From Acidobacteriota bacterium (GTDB taxonomy: Bacteria; Acidobacteriota; Vicinamibacteria; Vicinamibacterales; CAVVIG01): a DNA stretch of 64,000 nt. Location: assembly GCA_003222395.1 (NCBI GenBank), contig QHWB01000042.1, positions 94,776 to 158,775 on the forward strand. The letters run 5' to 3'. Of this stretch, positions 58,062 to 64,000 are shown piece by piece. The position numbers and the translations under genes were made by a program. Position 1 is the stretch's first letter; every line of letters starts with the position of its first letter. Under the pieces are notes generated by a model. The model was not told where the DNA came from, did not search any database, and saw only the letters and a program-made list of their open reading frames with translations.

Positions 58062-59870
58062 TCACCAGTCGCCGGCTGAGCACTTGTCGAATAGGCGTGT
58101 GGTACAATTTTGAGTTCCATCCGGTGCGTCCCCATCGTCCAGAGGCCCAGGACGTGGCCCTTTCAAGGCCAAAACACGGGTTCGAATCCCGTTGGGGACG
58201 CCATTCGTAGTGACAGCAACCTCGAAGATTCCTTCCAGAACGTCTTGAATCTTTCCCTTCCCGGTGAACTCGTAGAACCGTCGTTGACCATCCACTCGCG
58301 GCGTGAATGTCAGTCGACCATCGAGCAGCTTCGCGAGGATACGTCGCGCGTCGGCAACGTTCGCGCGCAGCAGACTGCGCCAGTCGGCGAGTCGTTGCCG
58401 AGCCGCCTGCGTCAGGGCCGCATGGTCGCACGACGGCACTGCCGGCGGAGTGGTCAATGCCGAGAGCTGCGCTCGCAAGTGGACGAGCCGTTCCTGTCGT
58501 TCGCGAAGCGCGGCCACGAGCGCGGACACGTCAGCTCCGCCCGCTGTGACGGCGGCCACGAGTTGCTGCTGCTCCACCTCGACGGTTGTGATGGCGCGCT
58601 GAACGGCGGCGCGTTTGGAGTCGTCGCTGCGGCGTGGGCGCGTCAGTCGGTCGACGGACTCCGCGATGATGGCGTCGACCAGTCGCGGACGGAGGACGTC
58701 GCTTTCGAGCACGGCGAGCACGGCGTTGTCGGCAGAGGGGACCGGCGTCAGCAGGTTGTTCGCACAGACGGTGCTGCCCTTCTTGTAGAAGGAGGAGCAC
58801 GCGTAGAAAAACGCGCGCCGCTTGCCGTGGCTCCGGCTCACGACAATCAGGCTGCCGCCGCAACTGCCGCACCGCGCGCTACCACTGAGGAGATATTTCA
58901 ACTGGCGGCCATCGACTGGTCGGCTAAACCCGTCGCGCTCTGGACGGTGGTAGTTCTGCCGGCGCGCCGACAACTTCGCGTGCGCTGCGTTCCACAGCTC
59001 GTCACTGATGATTCTCAGCTCAGGAACGGCGACGCGCACATGCTCATGCTCTGGCCGTGGCGCCTGCCGTTTGTGTCCCCATTTGTCCCGCTTTCGACTC
59101 TTGTTCCAGACCACATCGCCCTTGTATAGCGGTCGTAATAGAACTTCGCGAATGGATGATTGCGACCACCCTGCCGGTCGGCCCTGCTGCGCGCGCGGTG
59201 TGGGGACGCGTTCCGCGTTCAACGCCTTCGCGATACAGGTGAATCCATGACCCGCGGCAGACATCTCGAAGATTCGCCGAACAACAGTCGCCTCGTCGTC
59301 ATTGATGATGCGCTCGACGTGCGACCGCTTGCCGCTGGCGTCGAGCATGTCGCGGTTGTCATATCCGAACACGCGACCACCTGTGACATGGCCCGCCTTC
59401 GCCTTCCGCGCCATCGCATCGTAGGTCCGCTGACGCGACTTCTCGCGTTCTAGTTCGGCACCAAACGTCTCCATCGCCATCATCACTTTGTCCAGCGGAC
59501 CATCGAGCGTGCGCTCCTTGTCCTCAAGGTAGTAGAAGACACGGACGCCCGCTTTCACGAGTTGATACAGAGCACGCATCGTTTCGACCATCTCACGACC
59601 GAGGCGTGATTCTTCGCTCATAACGAGGAACTGGAACGGCGGCTTCCTGTTTCCCGTATCCACGGCGCTCATCAGCCGGACGAATCCGGGTCGCTTCAGG
59701 AACTCGGCGCCGCTGATGCCGTCGTCGACGTAGACGTGCTCGTCAGCGACCTTCCAGCCTTTGCGCGCCGCATAGGCGCGAGCGTGCTCGACTTGCCGTG
59801 TGACCGACCGCGCCTCGTCGGACACGCCGTTTTGTTCGGTTGACTTTCTGGCGTATACGCCGGCAATCAT
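58062..59870 (-). CDS. Large serine recombinase (site-specific integrase)
   Basis: A 602-residue recombinase. Catalytic Ser10 lies in AGVYARKSTEQNG; the resolvase fold continues with FLVMSEESRLGREMVE and FGAELEREKSRQRTYDAMAR. A recombinase domain and a zinc ribbon (SARCGSCGGSL with a later Cys pair around ACSSF and TVCANN) follow, then a coiled-coil and a basic C-terminus. Such enzymes join attP and attB in one direction unless a directionality factor acts. The last ~30 codons run antisense through tRNA-Glu. Its ATG overlaps the stop of the RHH gene (ATGA). Confidence 0.93.
   Translation of the reverse strand: MIAGVYARKSTEQNGVSDEARSVTRQVEHARAYAARKGWKVADEHVYVDDGISGAEFLKRPGFVRLMSAVDTGNRKPPFQFLVMSEESRLGREMVETMRALYQLVKAGVRVFYYLEDKERTLDGPLDKVMMAMETFGAELEREKSRQRTYDAMARKAKAGHVTGGRVFGYDNRDMLDASGKRSHVERIINDDEATVVRRIFEMSAAGHGFTCIAKALNAERVPTPRAQQGRPAGWSQSSIREVLLRPLYKGDVVWNKSRKRDKWGHKRQAPRPEHEHVRVAVPELRIISDELWNAAHAKLSARRQNYHRPERDGFSRPVDGRQLKYLLSGSARCGSCGGSLIVVSRSHGKRRAFFYACSSFYKKGSTVCANNLLTPVPSADNAVLAVLESDVLRPRLVDAIIAESVDRLTRPRRSDDSKRAAVQRAITTVEVEQQQLVAAVTAGGADVSALVAALRERQERLVHLRAQLSALTTPPAVPSCDHAALTQAARQRLADWRSLLRANVADARRILAKLLDGRLTFTPRVDGQRRFYEFTGKGKIQDVLEGIFEVAVTTNGVPNGIRTRVLALKGPRPGPLDDGDAPDGTQNCTTRLFDKCSAGDW
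58103..58108 (+). promoter_or_regulatory. -10 box of tRNA-Glu
   Basis: TACAAT 19 nt before the tRNA 5' end, the same hexamer as at tRNA-Lys. Confidence 0.55.
58128..58203 (+). tRNA. tRNA-Glu (anticodon TTC)
   Basis: Acceptor GTCCCCA/TGGGGAC with G discriminator and encoded CCA, D-stem GTCC...GGAC, anticodon stem TGGCC/GGCCA with loop CTTTCAA (anticodon TTC), T-stem ACGGG/CCCGT. The serine recombinase gene on the opposite strand reads through it, so it is the attachment site of the element on the right. Confidence 0.96.
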
Positions 59871-60079
59871 CGGGTCCTTCTCCTACTCGATTTCGCTCGT
59901 CGACGGTCAAGCCACTCGCCCACGGCGTCGCGCACCAATTCGGTTAACACCGTGCGCTCCTTGACCGCGATGACCCTCAGCCTCTCGTGGGTGGTCGTGT
60001 CTAGAGCAACCGTCGTGACCATCATCCGCGCGCGGGTCTTCGCGCGACGTCGTTTTGTGACCTGAAGCCTTTTTGCCAT
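59867..60079 (-). CDS. Ribbon-helix-helix-like DNA-binding protein
   Basis: A 70-residue basic protein. Its core TTVALDTTTHERLRVIAV and ERTVLTELVRDAVGEWLDRR has the strand-helix-helix pattern of CopG/Arc proteins. N- and C-terminal Arg/Lys clusters would contact DNA. It overlaps the recombinase start by 4 nt and may regulate or assist it. On the minus strand GATACT lies 10 nt before its ATG. Confidence 0.75.
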   Translation of the reverse strand: MAKRLQVTKRRRAKTRARMMVTTVALDTTTHERLRVIAVKERTVLTELVRDAVGEWLDRRRAKSSRRRTR

Positions 60080-60233
60080 GCAGCTCTACAGTATCATAGG
60101 CCTGTGCGGTTGTACAAGCTATCTCGGCTACGAGAGCATTGACGAACGCGTCGACGATGGTCTCGAACACATCCGGCGGAAGTCCGTCGTAGGGGTCGTC
60201 GTCGGTAGCGGTTTCAACAGAAGGGGATTTCAA
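59907..60233 (-). CDS. Possible small protein overlapping the RHH gene
   Basis: The first ~50 codons from TTG 60233 read like a real protein (DDDPYDGLPPDVFETIVDAF; NALVAEIACTT), but the remainder overlaps the RHH gene in another frame and looks like its shadow. Either the gene ends through a frameshift near 60,080, or only the start is genuine. Low confidence. Confidence 0.3.
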   Translation of the reverse strand: MKSPSVETATDDDPYDGLPPDVFETIVDAFVNALVAEIACTTAQAYDTVELHGKKASGHKTTSREDPRADDGHDGCSRHDHPREAEGHRGQGAHGVNRIGARRRGRVA

Positions 60234-60279
60234 TCATCATCGTCAGCCCGTCCTTCGGGTCACGTTCAATTCAGTTGAT

Positions 60280-60774
60280 TCAGTGTTCCTCGTCGCTCGG
60301 AGCCGGCGGCAGCACCGCCGGCCCCACGTCGACAACGAAGCCGTGCTCACGGCCTGGACGTGGCACGTTGATAAAAACTTGGGAGATGCCGGCGCCGCGG
60401 CCGTTTTCGGCTCCTGGCCGCAACTCACCGGTCCTCAGCGCGACCAGTTTGATGTGCTCTGGTGAGCCTGCGGACGCCAGCTCGATGCACTTCTGCCACA
60501 TCGCCGGCACCCGGTGCATGAAGACGCGCTGACATTGCGCTGCGAACCATTCACAGAAGTTTGGGTCGTCGAGCCAGCGGTAGATGTTTCGGCGGTTGAC
60601 GCGAGCCGCCTCCGCGACAGCCTTGATGTTTGCCGGCGTTGATGGGTCGAGATACGCCCGGAGATAGCGCAGCTGCTGCTGATTCGGCACGAATGGCGAC
60701 CGTTGGTCGAGCGATTGTGAATCGTCTTGCCGTTGGAGATGTGCGTCCCGCATTTTGTTTTTTCCCAATGACAC
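60280..60774 (-). CDS. Terminase-small-subunit-like HTH protein
   Basis: A 164-residue protein. PNQQQLRYLRAYLDPSTPAN, KAVAEAARVNRRNIYRWLDD and NFCEWFAAQCQRVF form the helix-turn-helix of phage small-terminase or insertion-element-type DNA-binding proteins. A large-terminase partner is not in the visible part, so packaging is not proven. The start is GTG 60774 or ATG 60753. Confidence 0.65.
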   Translation of the reverse strand: MSLGKNKMRDAHLQRQDDSQSLDQRSPFVPNQQQLRYLRAYLDPSTPANIKAVAEAARVNRRNIYRWLDDPNFCEWFAAQCQRVFMHRVPAMWQKCIELASAGSPEHIKLVALRTGELRPGAENGRGAGISQVFINVPRPGREHGFVVDVGPAVLPPAPSDEEH

Positions 60775-60857
60775 CAGCCAGTGACACCCCCTTATAGGGG
60801 GTGGTTGTCACTGTCACTGCGATGACGCCTTGTCAGTGACACGGTGACAGCCTGTCA
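60769..60857. repeat. TGACA/TGTCA repeat cluster with central palindrome
   Basis: Eight copies of TGACA or TGTCA within 90 bp in mixed orientation (for example 60781, 60806, 60812, 60836, 60844). A 7-bp-arm palindrome CACCCCC-TTATA-GGGGGTG spans 60785-60803. It lies between the RepA-like gene's end and the terminase-like gene's start. It could be iterons of a replication origin or an operator array. Confidence 0.5.
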
Positions 60858-62141
60858 TCGGCGCATCCGTGGCCCTGGCATGTAGAGCACGCCCTTTTCG
60901 GTCGTTGTCCTCGCGAACAGGTCCGCCCTGTGTCCGCGCCTGAGCGCCTGCGTTACAGAATTTTTGTTCGCGCCGGTTTCCTCGGTAAGCTGCTCGATGC
61001 TCATTGGTAGGCCGCACGACAGCATCGCCGCCTTGATGCGCTCGTTCAGGTGCATCGCCGCCGCAAGTTCTTCGCTCGATGTCGCCGCGTCGGCCGGCTC
61101 GATGATGGTCCGTGTCGGCTCGAATCGGAACCGGAACCCGACCGTTGGTCTCAACGGGCCGATGTTCGACTTTCGGTTGTAGAGCGCGACGACCATTTCG
61201 TTTTCGACAGCGGTATCGGTCGCGCGCTTAGCGTTCCACGTCGCGCGGGCGCTGTTGTGGTAGAACACGCTGCCGAACGGTTTCTGGTCGCCATCCTCGC
61301 TCTTGGTCACATGCGCGATGTGCAGCGACCCGACACCGAATTGACGGACAGCGAGGAAGTAGGCGGCTGCGGTCTCAGCCGATTCCGGTGGTCCGTCCGC
61401 TGCGAACGCGGCCGAGTCGCAGATGACGTAGTTAGTCCGCTCCGCTTTCACGATGCGACGAATGCGGTCGACTTCATGCACCATCGGACGGTGGCAGCGC
61501 AGGTATCGAATTTCGGGCAGTGCCGCGCCCTGATGCAGCCGTCGCAGTCTTGCCGCGTGCTCCTCGCCCGAGAACTCCCAATCGCAATACAGCACGCGAA
61601 GGCCGCGCGCGGCGAGCTGCATCGCGAACCACAGCGCGAGATAGCTCTTTGCGGCGCCACCATCGCCGAAGAGGATGACCGGATGCCGCTGAAGCAGCGC
61701 GACGCCGGCAACCTCCCAAGCGTCTTCAGTCGGGACGTCGATACTCGCGAGCGAAACGGCGCCGCTGCCCTCGCGCTCTGCGACAATTACCTCGCGAGAC
61801 AACTCCTCGATGAGCGCGAACCAATCGATGTCGGCGGTCTTCGTGACCTCGCGAAGGTGCTGCGCACGTTGTTTTCGAGCGGACAGCGAGCCGAGATTGA
61901 AGTCGGCCAGCGACACCGTCCCATCTGAGGCAGTTCGGATGCCTTCCCAGGGACCGTTGTTGTCCAGCCTGATAGCCAGCTCGCCAATCAGGTCCTGTCG
62001 CTCACGGCGCAGTCGGTCCACATCAAACGTCACCCCAAGGTCGACCAGCCGGAGGATGCAGCGGCGACCGTCATCGAGTCGTTCAAAAATCCGGCGGCCC
62101 TCCTCGGACCGCGTCCTCGGGCGCACGACATCAGTCGGCAT
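60855..62141 (-). CDS. RepA-like RecA-fold ATPase with C-terminal winged helix
   Basis: About 428 residues from ATG 62141 (GAGAGG upstream; a GTG at 62153 is possible). Walker A reads GDGGAAKSYLALW, with Ala in place of the last Gly, and Walker B NYVICDSAAFA. Later IAHVTKSEDG carries a sensor-like His. These match AAA_25/RepA-type hexameric helicases of plasmids and phages. The C-terminus (MSIEQLTEETGANKNSVTQA) is a winged HTH. A role in replicating the element is likely. It overlaps the preceding gene by 11 nt. Confidence 0.82.
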   Translation of the reverse strand: MPTDVVRPRTRSEEGRRIFERLDDGRRCILRLVDLGVTFDVDRLRRERQDLIGELAIRLDNNGPWEGIRTASDGTVSLADFNLGSLSARKQRAQHLREVTKTADIDWFALIEELSREVIVAEREGSGAVSLASIDVPTEDAWEVAGVALLQRHPVILFGDGGAAKSYLALWFAMQLAARGLRVLYCDWEFSGEEHAARLRRLHQGAALPEIRYLRCHRPMVHEVDRIRRIVKAERTNYVICDSAAFAADGPPESAETAAAYFLAVRQFGVGSLHIAHVTKSEDGDQKPFGSVFYHNSARATWNAKRATDTAVENEMVVALYNRKSNIGPLRPTVGFRFRFEPTRTIIEPADAATSSEELAAAMHLNERIKAAMLSCGLPMSIEQLTEETGANKNSVTQALRRGHRADLFARTTTEKGVLYMPGPRMRR

Positions 62142-62505
62142 GCGGCCTCTCACGCGCGATGCGGAGCAAGTCCCGGTTGGTCTCGCGCAGTCGCGCGATG
62201 ATGTCGTCTTTGCGCTTGACCTGTTGTGTGAGGCGGCTGGCTTCGTCGACGGCTACGTGCCACGCCTCGCAGTACGTGAGGTAGTCGCCATACAGTCGGA
62301 TGACGACGTTGGCCTCACGATACAGCCCGATGTCGGACAGCAACTGGTCGACGCGTGCGATGTTGGCGGCGAGTTCTTGGCGTTCGAGCCGTTCCTGGTT
62401 TGTGTCGGGTGACCACTGAACTTGGTCGGCCCGGACGGCGTCGGACCAATCGTGGTCCCGGTTAGTGAGTTCGTCGTCCAGCACGGCGGGCACGCGCCCG
62501 GCCAT
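62131..62505 (-). CDS. Hypothetical helical protein
   Basis: A 124-residue protein, largely helical, with a coiled-coil end (RLTQQVKRKDDIIARLRETN). The middle has VRADQVQWSPDTNQERLERQ. Family unknown. It ends inside the start of the RepA-like gene, so the two are translationally linked and may cooperate. Confidence 0.6.
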   Translation of the reverse strand: MAGRVPAVLDDELTNRDHDWSDAVRADQVQWSPDTNQERLERQELAANIARVDQLLSDIGLYREANVVIRLYGDYLTYCEAWHVAVDEASRLTQQVKRKDDIIARLRETNRDLLRIARERPHAD

Positions 62506-62604
62506 GCCGGAAACACAGATGACGATGTGGTACGATTGTCAGCACTGGTGGTTCCTCTGGTTTCCGCCCGCTGCCGCTAATCCCGGTTGCGGGCGTTCGT
62601 CTTT

Positions 62605-62850
62605 TTAGACTGCGGCTGGCGGCTCGTCGCCGGCAACGGCATTCAGAATTGCCGCGATGTTGACGTCACGTCCGAACAGCAATCCTTCGTCCATTCCGAG
62701 CGCCTCGGCGATTCGCTGCCGCTCCTCTGCTGTCGCGCCGCCGTGCCTAATGATGTGCGACACCCGCGACTCGCGGAGTCGAGCCTCGACAGCAAGCTGC
62801 CACTGACGTAGTCCTCGCGCGCGCACCGCGGCGAGCAGGGCGTGCTCCAT
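62605..62850 (-). CDS. XRE-like helix-turn-helix regulator
   Basis: An 81-residue protein with a Cro/C1-type HTH: RQWQLAVEARLRESRVSHII and TAEERQRIAEALGMDEGLLF. It probably represses its own promoter, where a 16-bp palindrome lies at 62896-62911. The 99-bp gap to the next gene (62506-62604) shows nothing clear. Confidence 0.78.
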   Translation of the reverse strand: MEHALLAAVRARGLRQWQLAVEARLRESRVSHIIRHGGATAEERQRIAEALGMDEGLLFGRDVNIAAILNAVAGDEPPAAV

Positions 62851-62895
62851 TTTTTAGCGTCCTCCTCTGTATGCTTGAAAATTTCTATTTCAACT

Positions 62896-62911
62896 GCTGC
62901 AATTTTGCAGC
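62896..62911. promoter_or_regulatory. Candidate operator palindrome
   Basis: GCTGCAA-TT-TTGCAGC, perfect 7-bp arms, 46 bp upstream of the regulator start. Typical of an XRE-family operator. The rest of 62851-63116 holds no supported gene. Confidence 0.5.
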
Positions 62912-63116
62912 TAGATAAGGCGCGGTTGGTGACGGCGCGACTCGCTTCCTACTTCCGGGCGTAACGCGGCAGGCTGGCGCTACTCTCGCGCTGAGCTCTG
63001 AGTGCGGCGGCGACGAAAACGTTCACCGATGACGGACCGGAACTCCGACCGGCGGCACGCGGACAGTCAGGTGAGAACGTCGTCGTGCAGTTCCACTGCA
63101 TCGCGTGCCACCACGG

Positions 63117-63677
63117 CTACCGCCGTTTGGCGCCCGGTCGAAGCGTCTCGACGATGCAGTACTCCAAGAGGTCTGACCGCGACCAGCCGCGCTCTTTGGC
63201 GGCGGTTGACAGTAGTGCGACCGCGCGAGCGCTTAGCATGAAGGTTCGCGCGAGCGGCTTGTCGAATATGGCGGGCCGACCGATGTTCTCGCGGGCCTGC
63301 GCGATGCGCGCGACGGAGACGCCTGACTTTGCCGGATGACGGTGCGCCTTTGTGGCCCGAGACCGCTTTTCAGGATTCGCGGCCCTGTCCCCGGACCTCG
63401 TGCCGGACACCGTCGGTCGCGCCGCATCGGGTCTCGGCGTTTGCTGGCGAGCGTCTGGGTGAGCATGCCGCGACGATGCGTCTGCACGGTCGACACGGCG
63501 ATTTCTCATGTATGCGTCGAGTGCCAAGCGGTCGAACCGTATCCGATTGCCGTCTCTGATGAAGGTGACATCACCACGTTTAATGCGGCTGCGAAGCGCC
63601 GATTCTGTCATGCCGAGGTACTCGGCTGCTTGGGCAACGGTCATGTAGCGCGGTCGCGCGACGACAGAATCGGTCAT
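63117..63677 (-). CDS. Excisionase-like HTH protein with extended C-terminus
   Basis: A 186-residue protein. The N-terminal RYMTVAQAAEYLGMTESALR and GDVTFIRDGNRIRFDRLALD is a MerR-type excisionase fold. The middle is disordered and rich in Arg, Pro and Ala; the end (ARAVALLSTAAKERGWSRSD) may be a ribbon-helix-helix-like segment. It could be the directionality factor for the serine recombinase, though it is far from it in gene order. Confidence 0.72.
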   Translation of the reverse strand: MTDSVVARPRYMTVAQAAEYLGMTESALRSRIKRGDVTFIRDGNRIRFDRLALDAYMRNRRVDRADASSRHAHPDARQQTPRPDAARPTVSGTRSGDRAANPEKRSRATKAHRHPAKSGVSVARIAQARENIGRPAIFDKPLARTFMLSARAVALLSTAAKERGWSRSDLLEYCIVETLRPGAKRR

Positions 63678-63691
63678 CGGATCGCGAGTCT

Positions 63692-63717
63692 AACCCGTTT
63701 TGGGATATTCCGAAACG
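63692..63717. promoter_or_regulatory. Candidate operator between divergent regulators
   Basis: CCCGTTTTGGGATATTCC-GAAACGGG is a 26-bp near-perfect palindrome between the excisionase-like and XRE genes, well placed for control of both. Confidence 0.55.
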
Positions 63718-63735
63718 GGATTGCAGACTGCCGAC

Positions 63736-63969
63736 GTGCCGAAGTCGGCGTTCACGCGGCGCAGCGAGCATCTCCGTCAACTCCTCGTCGACGCGCGAGC
63801 GAATGCGAAACTCACGCAGGTCGCCCTGGCAAAGAAGCTCAATCGACCGCAATCCTTCGTTTCAAAATTCGAGCGCGGAGAACGTCGGCTGGATGTCGTC
63901 GAGTTCTTAGAGGTGGCTGACGCCCTGGGCGTTGACGCGCACCGTATTCTCCGCGAGATTCAACGCTAG
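63736..63969 (+). CDS. XRE-family transcriptional regulator
   Basis: A 77-residue protein with a standard HTH (NAKLTQVALAKKLNRPQSFV, SKFERGERRLDVVEFLEVAD). The GTG at 63736 is preferred over TTG 63700, whose extension would run through the operator palindrome. It is divergent from the excisionase-like gene and likely acts as the element's repressor. Confidence 0.8.
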   Translation: MPKSAFTRRSEHLRQLLVDARANAKLTQVALAKKLNRPQSFVSKFERGERRLDVVEFLEVADALGVDAHRILREIQR

Positions 63970-64000
63970 TAGCGCATCAACATCATCATCGGTCACACCG

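Larger units (their letters stand above)
58128..64000. mobile_element. Second mobile element at tRNA-Glu, right end outside the window
   Basis: A large serine recombinase, ribbon-helix-helix and HTH regulators, an excisionase-like protein, a terminase-small-subunit-like protein and a RepA-like ATPase, all small and mostly on one strand. The left boundary is the tRNA; the far boundary is not reached. No capsid, tail or conjugation genes are seen in the visible part, so it may be a satellite, an integrated plasmid or the front of a prophage. Confidence 0.72.

Overview
The window looks like chromosome of a high-GC, Gram-negative soil-type bacterium, most likely an Acidobacteriota member close to the Vicinamibacteria. 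Pointers are the large Oar-like TonB-dependent receptors with a carboxypeptidase-regulatory domain, a VWFA-related protein of the acidobacterial type, a sulfatase fused to TPRs, the decayed end of an acidobacterial-type (ADOP) permease, and frequent GTG/TTG starts. This placement is inferred from gene families, not from a marker gene.

Region 1 (1-24.5 kb) is surface and envelope biology. It holds three complete or nearly complete TonB-dependent receptors, the 3' end of another, and a 3' receptor fragment (7496-8182). Among them lie a sulfatase-TPR protein, FdhE, a D,D-carboxypeptidase, an M20 peptidase, a membrane-fused spermidine-synthase-like TPR protein, a solitary DNA methyltransferase and a VWFA-related protein. 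Region 2 (24.5-33.2 kb) is housekeeping and signalling: a VTT membrane protein, two unknown conserved proteins, a response regulator, the heme genes hemE-hemH-hemG in the order seen in Bacillus, an exported methyltransferase-like protein overlapping arginase, a DsrE-like Tat protein and a second response regulator.

Region 3 (33,274-42,485) is a 9.2-kb genomic island inserted in the 3' half of tRNA-Lys(TTT). It is bounded by 49-bp direct repeats with one mismatch. It carries a tyrosine integrase split by a frameshift, an excisionase, an antitoxin-toxin pair, a two-gene winged-helix/nuclease-like module beside a perfect 25-bp inverted repeat, and an integron. The integron integrase points toward its cassettes (inverse arrangement). 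Two cassettes follow, each ending in a recognisable attC site. The second cassette carries two genes: a signal-peptidase-I-like fragment and a DUF1080/TonB-like protein.

Region 4 (42.5-58 kb) is chromosome again: a decayed permease, an RRM protein, two MFS transporters, an esterase, an LPXTG-like secreted protein, small conserved proteins, a divergent enoyl-CoA hydratase / CoA-transferase pair, Tat and cytochrome proteins, a haloperoxidase remnant, and DUF4126 and SnoaL-like proteins.

Region 5 (58.1 kb to the end) is a second mobile element in tRNA-Glu(TTC). A large serine recombinase reads through the tRNA. Behind it lie a ribbon-helix-helix protein, a terminase-small-subunit-like protein, a RepA-like ATPase and several HTH regulators. 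The far end lies outside the window.

Two genome-wide habits stand out. Many genes have a -10-like hexamer 6-10 nt before a GTG or ATG and no Shine-Dalgarno sequence, suggesting leaderless mRNAs. Short tandem minisatellites of differing unit sequence sit at gene borders and in places inside genes.
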